Shown in pieces: positions 9,178 through 20,200 of a stretch of DNA of 36,967 nt (positions are counted from its first letter, which is position 1; the number at the start of each line of letters is the position of its first letter). The stretch covers positions 1 to 36,967 of the forward strand of contig CAICTM010001108.1 of NCBI GenBank assembly GCA_903772945.1. The letters run 5' to 3'. This DNA is from Seminavis robusta (Eukaryota > Bacillariophyta > Bacillariophyceae > Naviculales > Naviculaceae). The notes under the pieces were generated by a model, which was given only the letters and a program-made list of their open reading frames with translations, did not search any database and was not told the DNA's origin. The translations under genes were made by a program, and so were the position numbers.

Positions 9178-9705
9178 ACCTCGACAATGGTAGTTCATCG
9201 GCCGTCAGCAGTAAGAGAATAGAAAGTAAGAGATAGATATGGTTTTCTCTTCTATTCTGATACTGAAGAAAACCGGCGACTTACCCTTGTTCTCCAACTT
9301 GGCCGTCATGGGCCGAGAGCTGACTGCCATCCCATGATCCATACGATTCAATGAGGGATGGCTTTCGCTTCTGCACCAGAGACAGCCGGCTTGAGCGAGG
9401 CTTGATAGTAGAGATAATAGAGGTGCGACCGATCCATTGACTCGAATAATTAAAACAACTCACCTGTTGACGGCCGAGCTTGGAATTCTTTTCTGTTTAC
9501 CATAGGAATACAATGAGGGAGAGACATCAGCACTGTACCTTCAATTAACACTCTTGATAATAGGCTTACCTCATTGCGATCGATTCGATCGTCGATCGAT
9601 TCAACCACGAGGAGTACTCTTGTCGGCCAAGCTGGTATTTCTCTCCTGTTTACCATAGGAATTCAATGAGGGAGAGAAGTCAGTGCTGCGCCTTCAATAA
9701 TGGAC
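9178..9705 (+). repeat. Non-coding stretch with a diverged ~80-bp direct duplication
   Basis: CGGCCGAGCTTGGAATTC (about 9472) and CGGCCAAGCTGGTATTTC (about 9623) begin two related copies. Each continues with CTGTTTACCATAGGAAT, CAATGAGGGAGAGA and CCTTCAAT, with a spacing of about 152 bp. No reading frame is supported. Confidence 0.65.
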
Positions 9706-10022
9706 TTGCGATGTGAGAGGATAGATGCAGTACGAGTACTGGTACTGTTTAACTTTAACCTTAGTAACTTCAACGGTTCTTTTTTCCACAAATCAATCTA
9801 AATCTTTCGAAAGGGAACTTGTTACTTAACGACACACATGACCGTTGATTCTGCAACTGAAGTGCGGCTACTCTATTTTACACAGTAAACGCCGGCAAAT
9901 CGATTTCAGAGTGCAACTGAGGGGGTAACTAAAAGGAGCGTCGTCTCATGGAGACGTAATTTAGTTTTTGCCGGCTTATTTGTATTCTAACCCTAACCTT
10001 ATACCTGCAGGGACCACCGTAG
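9706..10022. other. Leader of copia element D with nested inverted repeats
   Basis: GCCGGCAAA (9891-9899) pairs with TTTGCCGGC (9967-9975). Inside it AACTAAA pairs with TTTAGTT, and CGTCTC-ATG-GAGACG (9942-9956) forms a perfect 6-bp stem. The region immediately precedes the gag frame. It may contain the LTR or leader of D, but no second LTR copy exists in the window to prove that. Confidence 0.5.
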
Positions 10023-10088
10023 CAGGAAAAACAATTAAAGGGGTTGAGGGCTCTGGCAGCAAGACTGCCGAGGTATTACTCCAAGTCC

Positions 10089-12161
10089 ATGGTCGCAACC
10101 CTGCGCTCGGATAAGATTTCGTGTTATCTCACCTCCGCCGATATCGCAGAAGGTGTATTGAGAGGGTCCCAAGCTGGTTTCATCTCCAACTTCCTCGAAC
10201 AATTTCGGCAGTACAATGAGATCAGCGACGAGCCGTACACTGACCAGCAGGGGGCACGTTTCTTGGAACGCTCAATCTCCAAGGCACCAAATCTCGCTCC
10301 TGTACGACGTCTCGCACTGCAAACCAAGAAAGCTGCAGGCGACACCTCCCAGTATACGCTCGAGCAATACCGAGCAGCCCTTCTCGAGCAAGCACAACTG
10401 CATGACAGTGCAAATCATGCAACGTCCACACGCTCTCGAAGCAACGCTCGTCGTCGCACCTACCAACACGAAATTCTCTTCGATGATGGTACAGCGGAAA
10501 CCTGTGACAACACCTATGAGGCGTTCGTCCACGATATGGATACACCAGTGGAGGTCCTATTGCAAGCCCATCAGACAGACACTCGTGGTCCACGCAAGGT
10601 CATGATGAACGCAACCACATGGCGGTCGTTGTCCAAGTCGGATCAAGAGGCATGGGATAATATCTCCGAGCAGGGCAAGAAGAGCATCCTTGACTACACG
10701 GCTGACTTAGCTGTTCGACGTAGTCACCACAACTCTGGGCAATCACGCCCATCCCGCTCAGTCAACTCCCATGACTTCCTCGACGTGGGCAACACCACGC
10801 CACGAGCAGGCAACCTAGAAGTGTCCTCGCACCAAACCAAGTCCAACAAGACGGACACTGACCTGTTGCAGCTCGCGTGCAACAAGACGCATTCAACGCC
10901 AACGTCCTTCGCTGGTGATATCGCGTCCGTCCTATCACAGCCGCCCAATACGGCTACACGCGAGGTACGAGTCCACGAGGTTGATCGCTCATCCTACGAG
11001 TCCTACTCCCACGAAATGTTGTTCAGCGAGCCAGAGATTGATCCTGATTGGCAACCCTTCGTATATCTCTCTGATGAATCCGAGGACAGCCAAACACAAA
11101 CCACTCGTGAAAATACGACGACACCGGTGGACCTCCTCGACGTACCCAACGAAGCGGATCCTCCAATGCCCGCACTCGACGATGGAGAAACAATCTTCCC
11201 ATCCGGTGATCAGGATTTCTCGCAGTTTGCTTACGGTACCTCCCAATACGAGGCTATTGATACGAGTATCCAACAACAAATCCAAGAGGATCACACAGGG
11301 TACCACACCTTCGAACCGCAAGTTCTATGCGATGAACCCTTCGACCTCTGGACACGTCAACGCATCTCCTCAGCTATGGAAGCACAGCTGGATCCTACGG
11401 CACCTCCTGTGATTGGCACACTCATGGCACCACCATACCATCAGATTCAGCAACCTGGCGATACACTCTTGCTTCGTCAGCGTCAAGCTGCCACCAAGCT
11501 TGAACAACAGCTCTTGGCCAATCTTACAGCGGAAGAAGCACCCGTCGAGGAGGCACCTATTGCAGAGATACCCGCTGATGATCCAGATTCACTAGCGCTC
11601 GATATTTCCCAACTCCAACTCGATCCTTCCTCTGATATTGGAGCCGATATCGACACTGACCTCAGTTTCGCGACACCAAGCGAGGCTGACTTCCCGGAAG
11701 ACTCCTCCATGCGCCACATCAAAGGCACCCATGGAATCCGCAAGGCTGTCCGACAACGCCGAGTGCTCAGGCAGACTCCTGCTGCGCTTGCACCTGCAGC
11801 AATAACGACATCCTCTGCCACGATCCCCACAACAACACCGGTCTCTGACGGCACTCCAGACTCTTCTGGGTTCGTTACTGTCACCTCTTCCAAATCTCGA
11901 GGACGAAAGGGCAGGACCAAGAAGAAGGAATCATCCACGACGCCCACAGGCACTCTTGGATCTATCTGCAACCTCATGTCACCACCTGGTTACAGACAGG
12001 ATCTGCTCTCATCCAGCTCATCCGAATCCAGGAGCTCTGACAGTTCCTACCGCCCCTCCGATGTATCCCAACAGTATCGCACTGGAGATGCATCCAACTC
12101 CTTCGCTGCTCTTCAAGACTCCGATGACGAGCAGGATTTTCATCAGGCCGGAACACGCTAA
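10089..12161 (+). CDS. Copia element D Gag polyprotein (intact ORF)
   Basis: The frame is open from 10023 (after a TAG) to TAA at 12159-12161. The first in-frame ATG is at 10089, giving 690 residues. The N-terminal half is mixed helical (MVATLRSDKISCYL, then FISNFLEQFRQYNE). A conserved-looking block TTWRSLSKSDQEAWDNIS around residues 180-197 is a pattern I recognise from diatom copia Gag proteins. The C-terminal half is low-complexity and acidic, with D/E, S and T runs. It contains a basic patch (SRGRKGRTKKK, about residue 602), a possible nucleic-acid-binding or nuclear-localisation segment. No CCHC knuckle is visible. Pol follows in the -1 frame, overlapping by about 34 bases. Confidence 0.75.
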   Translation: MVATLRSDKISCYLTSADIAEGVLRGSQAGFISNFLEQFRQYNEISDEPYTDQQGARFLERSISKAPNLAPVRRLALQTKKAAGDTSQYTLEQYRAALLEQAQLHDSANHATSTRSRSNARRRTYQHEILFDDGTAETCDNTYEAFVHDMDTPVEVLLQAHQTDTRGPRKVMMNATTWRSLSKSDQEAWDNISEQGKKSILDYTADLAVRRSHHNSGQSRPSRSVNSHDFLDVGNTTPRAGNLEVSSHQTKSNKTDTDLLQLACNKTHSTPTSFAGDIASVLSQPPNTATREVRVHEVDRSSYESYSHEMLFSEPEIDPDWQPFVYLSDESEDSQTQTTRENTTTPVDLLDVPNEADPPMPALDDGETIFPSGDQDFSQFAYGTSQYEAIDTSIQQQIQEDHTGYHTFEPQVLCDEPFDLWTRQRISSAMEAQLDPTAPPVIGTLMAPPYHQIQQPGDTLLLRQRQAATKLEQQLLANLTAEEAPVEEAPIAEIPADDPDSLALDISQLQLDPSSDIGADIDTDLSFATPSEADFPEDSSMRHIKGTHGIRKAVRQRRVLRQTPAALAPAAITTSSATIPTTTPVSDGTPDSSGFVTVTSSKSRGRKGRTKKKESSTTPTGTLGSICNLMSPPGYRQDLLSSSSSESRSSDSSYRPSDVSQQYRTGDASNSFAALQDSDDEQDFHQAGTR

Positions 12162-14390
12162 GCCAACGTGGTCCACAGGCCTCTTCACAAACGGCTATTG
12201 CCATACCTTCCGGGGTACACTGTCACGCCACTCCTTCGGCGGTACCTCCCGATGCAGATGACAACACTCGTTCCCTATATCGATACGCAGTTCAGACTAC
12301 TGTGGTTCGGCATAAGAACGATCGTGGTTCCCTTGTTGATAGGGGAGCCAACGGCGGGATCCTTGGTAAGGATGCTCGCGTCACGGTTACACACCAACGA
12401 CAGGTTGATGTCACTGGCATTGACAACCATGAGATGAACGGTCTGAAGATCGTTGATGGCGTTGGTAAAGTCACCTCACACCGAGGTCCCATCATAGTTG
12501 TGCTCCGTCAGTATGCCTACCATGGTATCAACCGTACCATCCATGCATCTGGTCAGATCGAGCACTACAAGAACCGAGTAGATGATCGATCCCTCCTATG
12601 TGGTGGCAGACAATGCATCCACACCAACGATGGCTTCATCATTCCTCTGGATATTGTCAATGGACTTCCGTACATGCGAATGTGCCCTCCTTCTGACAAG
12701 GAACTTGAAACACTCACCCATGTCATTCTGACATCTGGCGAGTTATGGGATCCCAAGGTTCTCGACTTCAGACACAGTGACCACGACGACTGGTACAACC
12801 GTATCAAACTCGAAGATGATGCACCGCCCAGCTATGCTTTCGATTCACAAGGGCATTACAAACACCGTGAACCGCATCACGCACCCACCGTTGAAGCAAT
12901 CATCCCGCTAGACGAGAATCCACTGAACATCAACCATGCTACCTTTCTCGAAGCCTACAAGATTGTCTCCAACCTCAACCAACCGTGCATCCTTGCAGAA
13001 TCAGTCTATTCTGCCTTTGATACTGATACCGTCCCATCTAAAGACCACATCATTATCCCCGCCACCGAGTCCACTCCTAAACCACCAGACGACCAAAAGT
13101 ACAGCCCATTCTTTCTCCACGTTCCCGTTGAGAAGATTCGCCGTACATTTGAGCGGACTACCCAACATGCGTCCAATATCCAAGCTGGACATCACATCAA
13201 GCAAACCATTAAGTCACCTTTCCCGGCCCATAATGTATGGCGACGCAACGAACCAGTTGCTACGGATACTATCTTTGCGGATACACCCGCCATTTGCACC
13301 GGAGGTCAAATGATGGCACAGATCTTCATTGGGCGTAAATCGCTTGTCATCGATGTATTCGGTATGTCTTCCACTGCGGACTTTGTCAACACCCTTGAGG
13401 ATGTCATACGAACAAGGGGAGCAATGGACAAGCTCATCTCGGATGGACACTCAGCACAAACTTCCGCGCGAGTAAAAGAGATACTTCGTGCGCTATGCAT
13501 TGACGATTGGCAATCTGAACCCCACTACCAGCATCAAAACTTCGCGGAACACAGATGGAAGCATCTTAAACGCAACCACAACTGGTTCATGAACTGGCGA
13601 AACGTTGATCCCGAAGCCTGGCTACTGTGCATGCAATGGATAGGTGATGTTATGAATCATACAGCAGAGAATCGACTGGATGGAGACCACCACTTGAAGT
13701 TCTCACTGGACAAACCGTGGACATCAGCATTCTGCTCGTATTCCTATTCTGGGATGTTGTTTATGTTCCACGATACAAAGACCAAGGGTACAATGCCCAA
13801 CCCGGACACAACAAGTCTTCAGAGATTCGTGGACGTTTCGTTGGGTTTGCCTGGAACGTTGGACATCAACTCACCTTCAAGATCCTCACCGATGATACCA
13901 AACAGATCATATGTCGGTCCAGAGTCAGACTTGCAAAGGAAGGGATCAACAACCTTAAACTCGATGTCGAATCAGGAGCAGTTCCAGAACGCATATACGT
14001 CAGGTCTAAAAGAGACGAAGAAGGCGATGATGCTAGACTGCCTACTATCGACATGAACCAGAGCCCTTTTGACCTTCCAGACGATGACGAAGAAGGGGAG
14101 ATAGGGGAGACCACTCCAGAACAGCCTACTCCAATGGATGAACCACCTCTCAGGGAGATGCCCCAGGTCAAAACGGTCAATGACGATGATGACAACATTG
14201 CGAACCATCAGAAGGACGAGCCCGAGAAAGGATCATCTAGTGCGGAGGAACCATTCATCTTCAACAAGCGGCATATGAAGACTGACAATCCCACCGAATC
14301 AGGACTACCTCCTGAACAGATGATAGAAAGAACATTTCTCATGCCGCCCGCAGAAGATGGAACCCGAGTAAGAGCCAAGATCCTTGAAAG
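12128..14390 (+). pseudogene. Copia element D Pol, protease-like to integrase, frameshifted and 3'-truncated
   Basis: The frame is open from about 12128, overlaps the end of gag, and runs to 14056. Near its start LVDRGANGGILG is the protease-like motif I associate with diatom copia Pol, with DRG in place of DTG. The integrase triad is present: D in VATDTIF (13265), D in ISDGHSA (13442) and E in NFAEHRW (13547), with 34 residues between the last two. At about 13690 the correct reading shifts into another frame (PLEVLTGQTVDISILL), which continues through the integrase C-terminal part. It reaches IERTFLMPP and RVRAKILE, the linker that normally precedes reverse transcriptase. RT is absent: at about 14391 the frame passes directly into the Gag of a different element. 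Confidence 0.8.
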
Positions 14391-15555
14391 AGGTGTTCGG
14401 AATTGGTATAAGAACTGGGTTGCTCATTGCATCAAACATGGCTTCTATGCTCATCCATTTCACTGCTTTCGCAGAGACCGTGGAGGAGCTCGTGGTTTTA
14501 CTGTTGGAGCTACTGGTGTTGATGACTTGCCCCCTTTGATGGACATTCCAATTCAGCGAATGGCGGGCACTCTGTTTCAAGTACTATCACAGAAAGGAAT
14601 GTTCCCTTCAGGAAGTCGCCTTCCTTTCATTGTTGCTTCCTGTTTTGGGGATGGCTACAAGGCCATCAAAGGCATTCTACTCAAGTCACATCCATCCTTT
14701 CATGACCAACCAGCTACTTTGATTAGAGGCTATCCAAGACAACAGAAGAATGAATCTCTTCTTCAGTATTTCTCTCGCTATGATGACTACATTGATCTGC
14801 GAGCCCTCATTTGTGATGACAACCGCGATCTCACAGCTACAACTGAGATTGATAACTTCATTGCAGGAACTTTGCATGCCGATTTCTTGAATAGATGCAG
14901 TCGAGATGAACGTCGTCAAGCTGCCCATCTTCACAAGTACCAAGGCAACCAAATTGTTGAAACTTTAGAAAAGTTCCTTTCAACTGTTGACAGTCCTATC
15001 CATCAGACTCGCCAGTCTTTTCAGTGTTCCAGAACCAATTCAACTCCAGCTCGGCGACCATCTTTTGGACCAATGCAACCACGTGGCAGCTACATTTCTA
15101 CTCCATCACCACAGAGATCTACGTTCACTGGTCATCGTCCATCTTCAACTCCAACTTCAATTCCAGTTCATCATCTTCAGCTTAGCCCCACTGATTCTAC
15201 CGCACCTTCACTATCAGCTACAAACTCCGAAGAGACTCTGGAATCTCTGACTGATGATTTGGCCAGCCTTCCACATCCCAACCACAAAAAGGAGTTGTTC
15301 TACATTTACAATACTTGTGTCCATCGTATCCAAGCTCAACCATCCTATGTTGATGCTCCCACTTGTATTTGTTGTGGAGCTCAACACAGATTTGATGAAT
15401 GCCCTGTTCTTCTCAGCACATCCTTTCTCAAAGATCATTACATCAGATGGTGTCAACAGTTGCCTCGAGAAACCTCTGCTCGAGATCGAGCCTTTCCCTC
15501 CAATACTCAATCTGTATCTACCAACTTTGTTGATACATTTGATTCCCATCCAGAT
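14391..15555 (+). pseudogene. Copia element C Gag, N-terminal part, fused in frame to D Pol
   Basis: The frame continues from D Pol without a stop. The Gag-like part begins around WYKNWVAHCIKHGFYAHPF. It has a capsid-like helical region with SLLQYFSRYDDYIDLRALI (from about 14755), a Ser/Thr/Pro-rich stretch, and a zinc knuckle at 15364-15402. The knuckle spacing is CX2CX3HX4C, one residue short of the usual CX2CX4HX4C. Gag packages element RNA into cytoplasmic particles. The frame is interrupted at 15555 by the LTR of element A, and reading resumes at 30011 after the duplicated CAGAT. C's own 5' LTR and start codon are not present. Confidence 0.75.
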
Positions 15556-15799
15556 TGTTGGAGGAAATATACCTGACACCTCTTTACTATTGACTCGTGT
15601 ATTAATCATCTAGTCCGGTTTGCATGCAAATTCATCATGCAAGGAACCAGGGAGTTTTAGGTCTAAAGTGTTGCGGGGTCCTTATATCCAATTCAATCAC
15701 AAGAATTGCTATGCACACCAGAAAATCCTACTTTTGCTTTCAGCTTAATCTAAAACCAAATTACTCCCCAATAAGCTGCAGTATTACTAGCAAACAACA
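15556..15799 (+). repeat. 5' LTR of copia element A
   Basis: A 244-bp repeat of 29758-30005 with TG...CA ends. A TATA-like CTTATATCC lies about 130 bp in. Differences from the 3' LTR are few and include GGTTTGC/GGTTCGC and small indels near TTTTGCTTTCAGC. Confidence 0.95.
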
Positions 15800-15885
15800 C
15801 TGAAAAGCAAAAGCCCATCTCGAGTTACTACCGATCTCGAGATCGATATTAAGGTAAACCAAGTCAAAGTTCAATTGACTTGAAG

Positions 15886-16126
15886 TGAGTTAACACCTGC
15901 AACAGAGAAGAGGTGCGCAGAATCAGGCTCTAGCTACACTATAAAAGGATACCAAACACGTTTAACAGAGGAAAAGAGACAATTCCGCGCGGTAAGCACG
16001 ACTGATATTCCCATTGTCGATCCTCCTACAGTTTCCGGCCGGAACTACGGACATCCAAGGGTACAGTGAATCAAGCACGTTGAACTGAACGAGTTCTCTA
16101 TTGACCGCGAGGAAATCCGGCTCTTA
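15886..16126 (+). repeat. Dispersed repeat, copy 2, in the leader of element A
   Basis: This is the second copy of the unit at 681-916, with the same ends (TGAGTTAACACC and GGCTCTTA). It carries a better TATA string, CACTATAAAAGG, about 50 bp from the left end. It lies 86 bp downstream of the A LTR. TTCAATTGACTTGAAG before it and TTCATGAGTTGAAG after it are similar, which may be a degraded target duplication or chance. Confidence 0.7.
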
Positions 16127-16765
16127 TTCATGAGTTGAAGCCGATTACGTCATCGCGCGGGATTTTCGATCGCAAATCGCTCGAGCAAGAGGCCATCAAC
16201 GGCGTTCAAGCTACTGATCGAACCATTCGAGATAGCTAAGGAGACCAATACAAAGGAAGTTGCGGAACACGACGACAGTGTCTGGCTATCCTTGGAGCTT
16301 CTAACTCCAAGAATTGACGAGATACGTTTAATCGTGTCATCGGTGCTTGTGAGCTTTGAAAGTAAAAAATCCCGGTAACAACTCGGAGCTTTGAATCTTC
16401 ACGAGAGAGTTGTTCCAGCTACTGTAACTCACTCAGTGCACTCATCTAAGCATACACAAGGATCTGCAAGAGCAGAACACCAAACGGAGACCAACAGAGG
16501 CAGTTCGCTACTACCCAAGGCTCCACCAAGAACCAAGAATCCACGTTTTACGTGAGCGTCATCAGACGAGGCTATTCAGCCAGTACACCAAGAGTGCACG
16601 AAAAGAAGGCTATCCAGCCAACAAGCTTTTACAGGCAACTAAAGAGTAGTGCCCGTCGTGAGATCCTTCCTGCAGGAGTATCCACACAAGAACACAAGCT
16701 AGTTCCAAGGAACAAGCAAGCACAAGAGTGCATTACCACACCAACAAGACCATGAGATTCCAAGG
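16127..16765. other. Leader of element A, no clear coding
   Basis: Only short frames occur here. The part from about 16440 is rich in CAAG and CAACAGAGG-like words but gives no recognisable protein. The Gag-like reading starts near 16766. Confidence 0.4.
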
Positions 16766-17895
16766 AAGAGTGGTCGTGGTGGAGGAAGATACCCTTCTAG
16801 GGGGGGTAGGGGATTCAATTCCTCAGGAAGAAGCCATCAAGGAAGAGGCAACAGCTACAGGACCAGAACAAGAGTTCCAAGCGTCAGTTCCTCTTCCACC
16901 CAAATGGACAGGCTGACACCAGGTATTATCCTTTTGAGGAGACCCTGACACACATTGTCCAGGACCTAAGGATCAAGCCTGAGTGGAATGATGTGCCACT
17001 GGCTTCATTGGCCATTGAGACCATGACAAGTCAGGCACCTACCAAGCCGACCAAGCCAACACTCCAAGTATCACTTGCTGATCCCAAAGCCCAAGAATAC
17101 GATGCTTTGGAACTCAGCGAGTACAAGGCAAAGTCATCCATCTATGACAAGTCGACTCGATCCTATGAGAACATTCTCAAGACAGGTGCAACCACCATCC
17201 AGGTGACATACTGTACCGACGCCATGAAGTCCAAGCTTAGAGGTCTAGGAGACTACGAGGATGCAGTCAAGCTGGATCCCATTGAGTTGCTCAAGAGGAT
17301 CAGATTGATAGTGATGCAAGGCTCAACCAAAGAGTTCCATTGCTACAATACATCAAGACCATCCAACGTGGCTTGTTCCCAAAGCAAGGCGACCATGACA
17401 GAGTTGACTTCTACTTGAGAAAGGTCGACAGCGACGTGGATCAAGTGTATGACCTGGTCGGAACGGAGTTCATTGATGCCAGGACTATCGTTTGGCTGAA
17501 TACAAGGCCGCACCGATCACGACGCCCAAGAAAAGAGTACTAGTGAGAAAGGGCTAGGTTGAAAGCAACCGTAGGCTACCATGGCCTACAGGAAGGAAGA
17601 TACGGAGACTACCAGAAGACCGTTGAGGCAGCCTATGCATGGATGGATCAATCCAGTTTCCTTCTACCCTGGATCATCTCAGGGAGACTTTGTCCAATGA
17701 CAGGTTCAAGCCAAGCAAAGAATGGTTGGAACAGCGGAAGGGCAGGGAACGGAAACCATATTCCAATCCCAAGCCACCTCCTTTTGATCCAAGAAGATGA
17801 AGGAAGGGCTCCAGCTGCTGTCTTCTACAGCAGTCCCAGCCAGGCGAAGCCTGCTACTGTTGTGGAAGCCCAGATCACAAACTTCCGCAGTGCAA
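16766..17895 (+). pseudogene. Copia element A Gag with RGG-rich region and CCHC zinc knuckle
   Basis: From 16766 one frame reads SGRGGGRYPSRGGRGF and GRSHQGRGNSYR, an RGG-type nucleic-acid-binding segment placed N-terminal to the capsid-like part. The capsid-like part is split over two frames: 16993-17418 (ALELSEYKAKSSIYDKS, LKRIRLIVMQG) and 17340-17543 (LLQYIKTIQRGLFPKQG, FYLRKVDSDVDQVYDL). A canonical CX2CX4HX4C knuckle, CYCCGSPDHKLPQC, is encoded at 17852-17893. Several one-base shifts separate these parts. The RGG box in front of the capsid rather than behind it is unusual compared with element E in the same window. Confidence 0.7.
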
Positions 17896-18875
17896 GGTGA
17901 AGTCGAAGATCCCAAGCCTGAATGGGCCATCAACAAGTTCAATGGCATGAAGAAGTCCTTCATGTCACAGTATCCACCAACACCAGATGCCGGCTACTCC
18001 AAGGAGTGGCACCACCAGTGGTGGCCGCGTCCTCCAGCTCCAGCTAGAACTCTCGAGCAGGAGCTCTCGATTTAGTCCTCCACTTCCGACCTGTCGACAG
18101 CCAGCCAGGCAGTGCGCAGCAGGGTCATTGCAGTTCCACTTCACCCTACTAAGCCGATGGAGTCCGCCCTGAGCAGAGATGATCCCCCAACGCATCGGGC
18201 CAGCTGCGCTGATGAGTTGGTTAGCTTCCCTTTGCGAGGTTCCAGGCTTTATGCACCGAGCTGGAGCTATGGCTATCAAGTCGATGGAGTCCGCCCCCGA
18301 CATCTCTGCAGGGATCGAGGGTGATAAGAACACTGTAAGCCTTCTATACCGACCACCTGTAGTCCCATCGAAATGTCATCCCGTAGGGTACGCTCTGCAT
18401 ACAATGCGGCGTCGTGTTCACATGTTTCCTGAACGTTAAGCCCACACTACTAGTATACAGTGTCTGAACGAGATTTCGTTCGACTCCTCTCGGATCATTC
18501 CTTGTACTGAGCGTGCAGAATGGTGTGCCTGTGCTGAAGATTTCGCACATGTCGAGTGTGCAGATGCCTGTAGTTTATCCCTGGATGCATGGATCGAATG
18601 ACGCCCACATATCGCATGTCGTCTCCATTTATAGCGACGTTATCTCACCTTCTCCCTGTCTGACCCGGTCGATATGTTCTCCCCAACGACTCCATTATTA
18701 GGATCCCTGATGGTTAGTCCAATCGGACATGTCGATCTGCGTTTACAGTGCAGTTCATAGCTTTGCGAACTGCTCATGTATGGCATTGATCACGACCAGC
18801 AGCGGCTCTCTCCGATGATCCAACTCTGAGAGAGCCACAGTAGTGAGATCACACCAAGCTCTACCCAACCGAACT
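17896..18875. other. Element A, gag-pol linker, mostly unreadable
   Basis: The segment just after the knuckle reads KSKIP and WAINKFNGMKKSF in shifting frames. From about 18060 to 18850 no long frame and no certain protease motif could be found. GCCGATGGAGTCCGCC-like words recur at about 18151 and 18282. Confidence 0.4.
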
Positions 18876-20200
18876 GAGGACCTTATCGACAAGGCTATCT
18901 CCGAACCAATCGAGATGGCCACCAATGTTGGAAGCACCAAGCTTACCAAGAAGGGACACCCCTTACGGAATGGTTATCAATCAGGAGGCATCGCCAACAT
19001 CAACGCTTTGTCTCTTGTTGTGGATGACTGCGTCAGGGCACCGGATGGATCCTATGTCCTCATGGACTCAAGAGTCGACGACGCCATCTACCACTACCCC
19101 AACTGGGATCCATACCAGGATGGAAGGACCGCCAAAGGTTGTATGGGTGTTGATTGAGCAAGACCTACTGGATCACATTGCCCAACCAACCAGTTTTCAC
19201 CGGAGTTCCAGAATTTGGTCCAGACGGTGGAGGGCAACCTCGAAGGCTTTCCAAGAAGCAAGCCAAGGGTGCATTTCTCGCAAGAAATCTGTACCACAAC
19301 CTCCAGCGCCCATCTTTGGAGGGCTACCGCACATGATCAGGACTGGTCAAATTCGCGATTGTCCCGTCAAGTGGAGGAATGATCGCGCCGAATTAATTTT
19401 GGAGCGACATGGGCAAGGCCAAGGGCTCTACTACACCAGACGCCCACCACCAGTACCGACAGTATTCATACTTACCGGATGAGCTGGTGGCACCACACAG
19501 GTTCTTGACCGGATGCATTGATGTTTTTTATGTCTGTGAATTGCCTTTCTAGCATTCCTGACTTGCAAATCCGACACGCGAATCAGCCTACCTGACCACA
19601 GGAAAGGAAAATCATTCTTTGCCGCCATTGACAAGATTTTTGATCCGTACGGAAATAATGATTTCAGATCAAAGAAATACAGTGCGACCTGGATTCAAGA
19701 GCCTGATGGATCCTGTCAAGAACGACATGGGCTCAAGCTCAACCATGGAGCAGCTCAAACTCACAGTGGTCCCACCGAGCGCAACATCCGAACCTTGAAG
19801 GAGCGCATCGCGCAGCCTGGCATTCAAACCGTTCATGGTGATGCCAAAGGTGATGATTGTGAATTGGTGTACGATGTTAACTGTAAACTCAACCTCTTCC
19901 CCGCGCTTGATGGAATCTCTAAAGTGTATCCTCCCAGGCAGATCTTGGAGGGTCGAACCACAAGCTACAAAGATTTCAGTACTTTTGGAGATTGTCTCGT
20001 TCAACGAACCAGACAAGCTCAATTCCATGGAGCCCAGCGATTGGATTGCATCTATCTCCGTCCATTGATGGACAACACCAAGGTGGACACAGTGTGATGG
20101 ACCTCGTCACCTTTGAGGTGATCACGCGACAGCATGTCCGCATCTGCCGATGCCTCGCTCAGTCATTGATGCTGTCGAAAAGAAGGCATACGTGAGGTAA
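18876..20200 (+). pseudogene. Copia element A Pol, pre-integrase and integrase region
   Basis: The frame 18843-19157 gives SGGIANINALSLVVDD, the motif that follows the protease in diatom copia Pol. Next come IRDCPVKWR and a GKAKGSTT-like linker around 19410-19430. The integrase catalytic residues are visible in changing frames: D in CIDVFYV (19520-19522), D in a QCD-like motif (19686-19688) and E in TERNIRTLKER (19777-19779). The C-terminal part is recognisable up to about 20190 through FKSLMDPVKNDMG, NEPDKLNSMEP and SVIDAVEKKAYVR. Multiple indels make it non-functional as read. Confidence 0.75.

Noticed and set aside
8898..9236. 112-codon frame with RSFV repeats, possible gene with a splice donor after it
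   Set aside because: The repeat is only the translation of the TTCG microsatellite, the frame spans the N gap, and no domain or second exon could be supported.
10222..10593. Minus-strand ORFs opposite D gag
   Set aside because: They are complements of the intact Gag coding sequence with no independent support.
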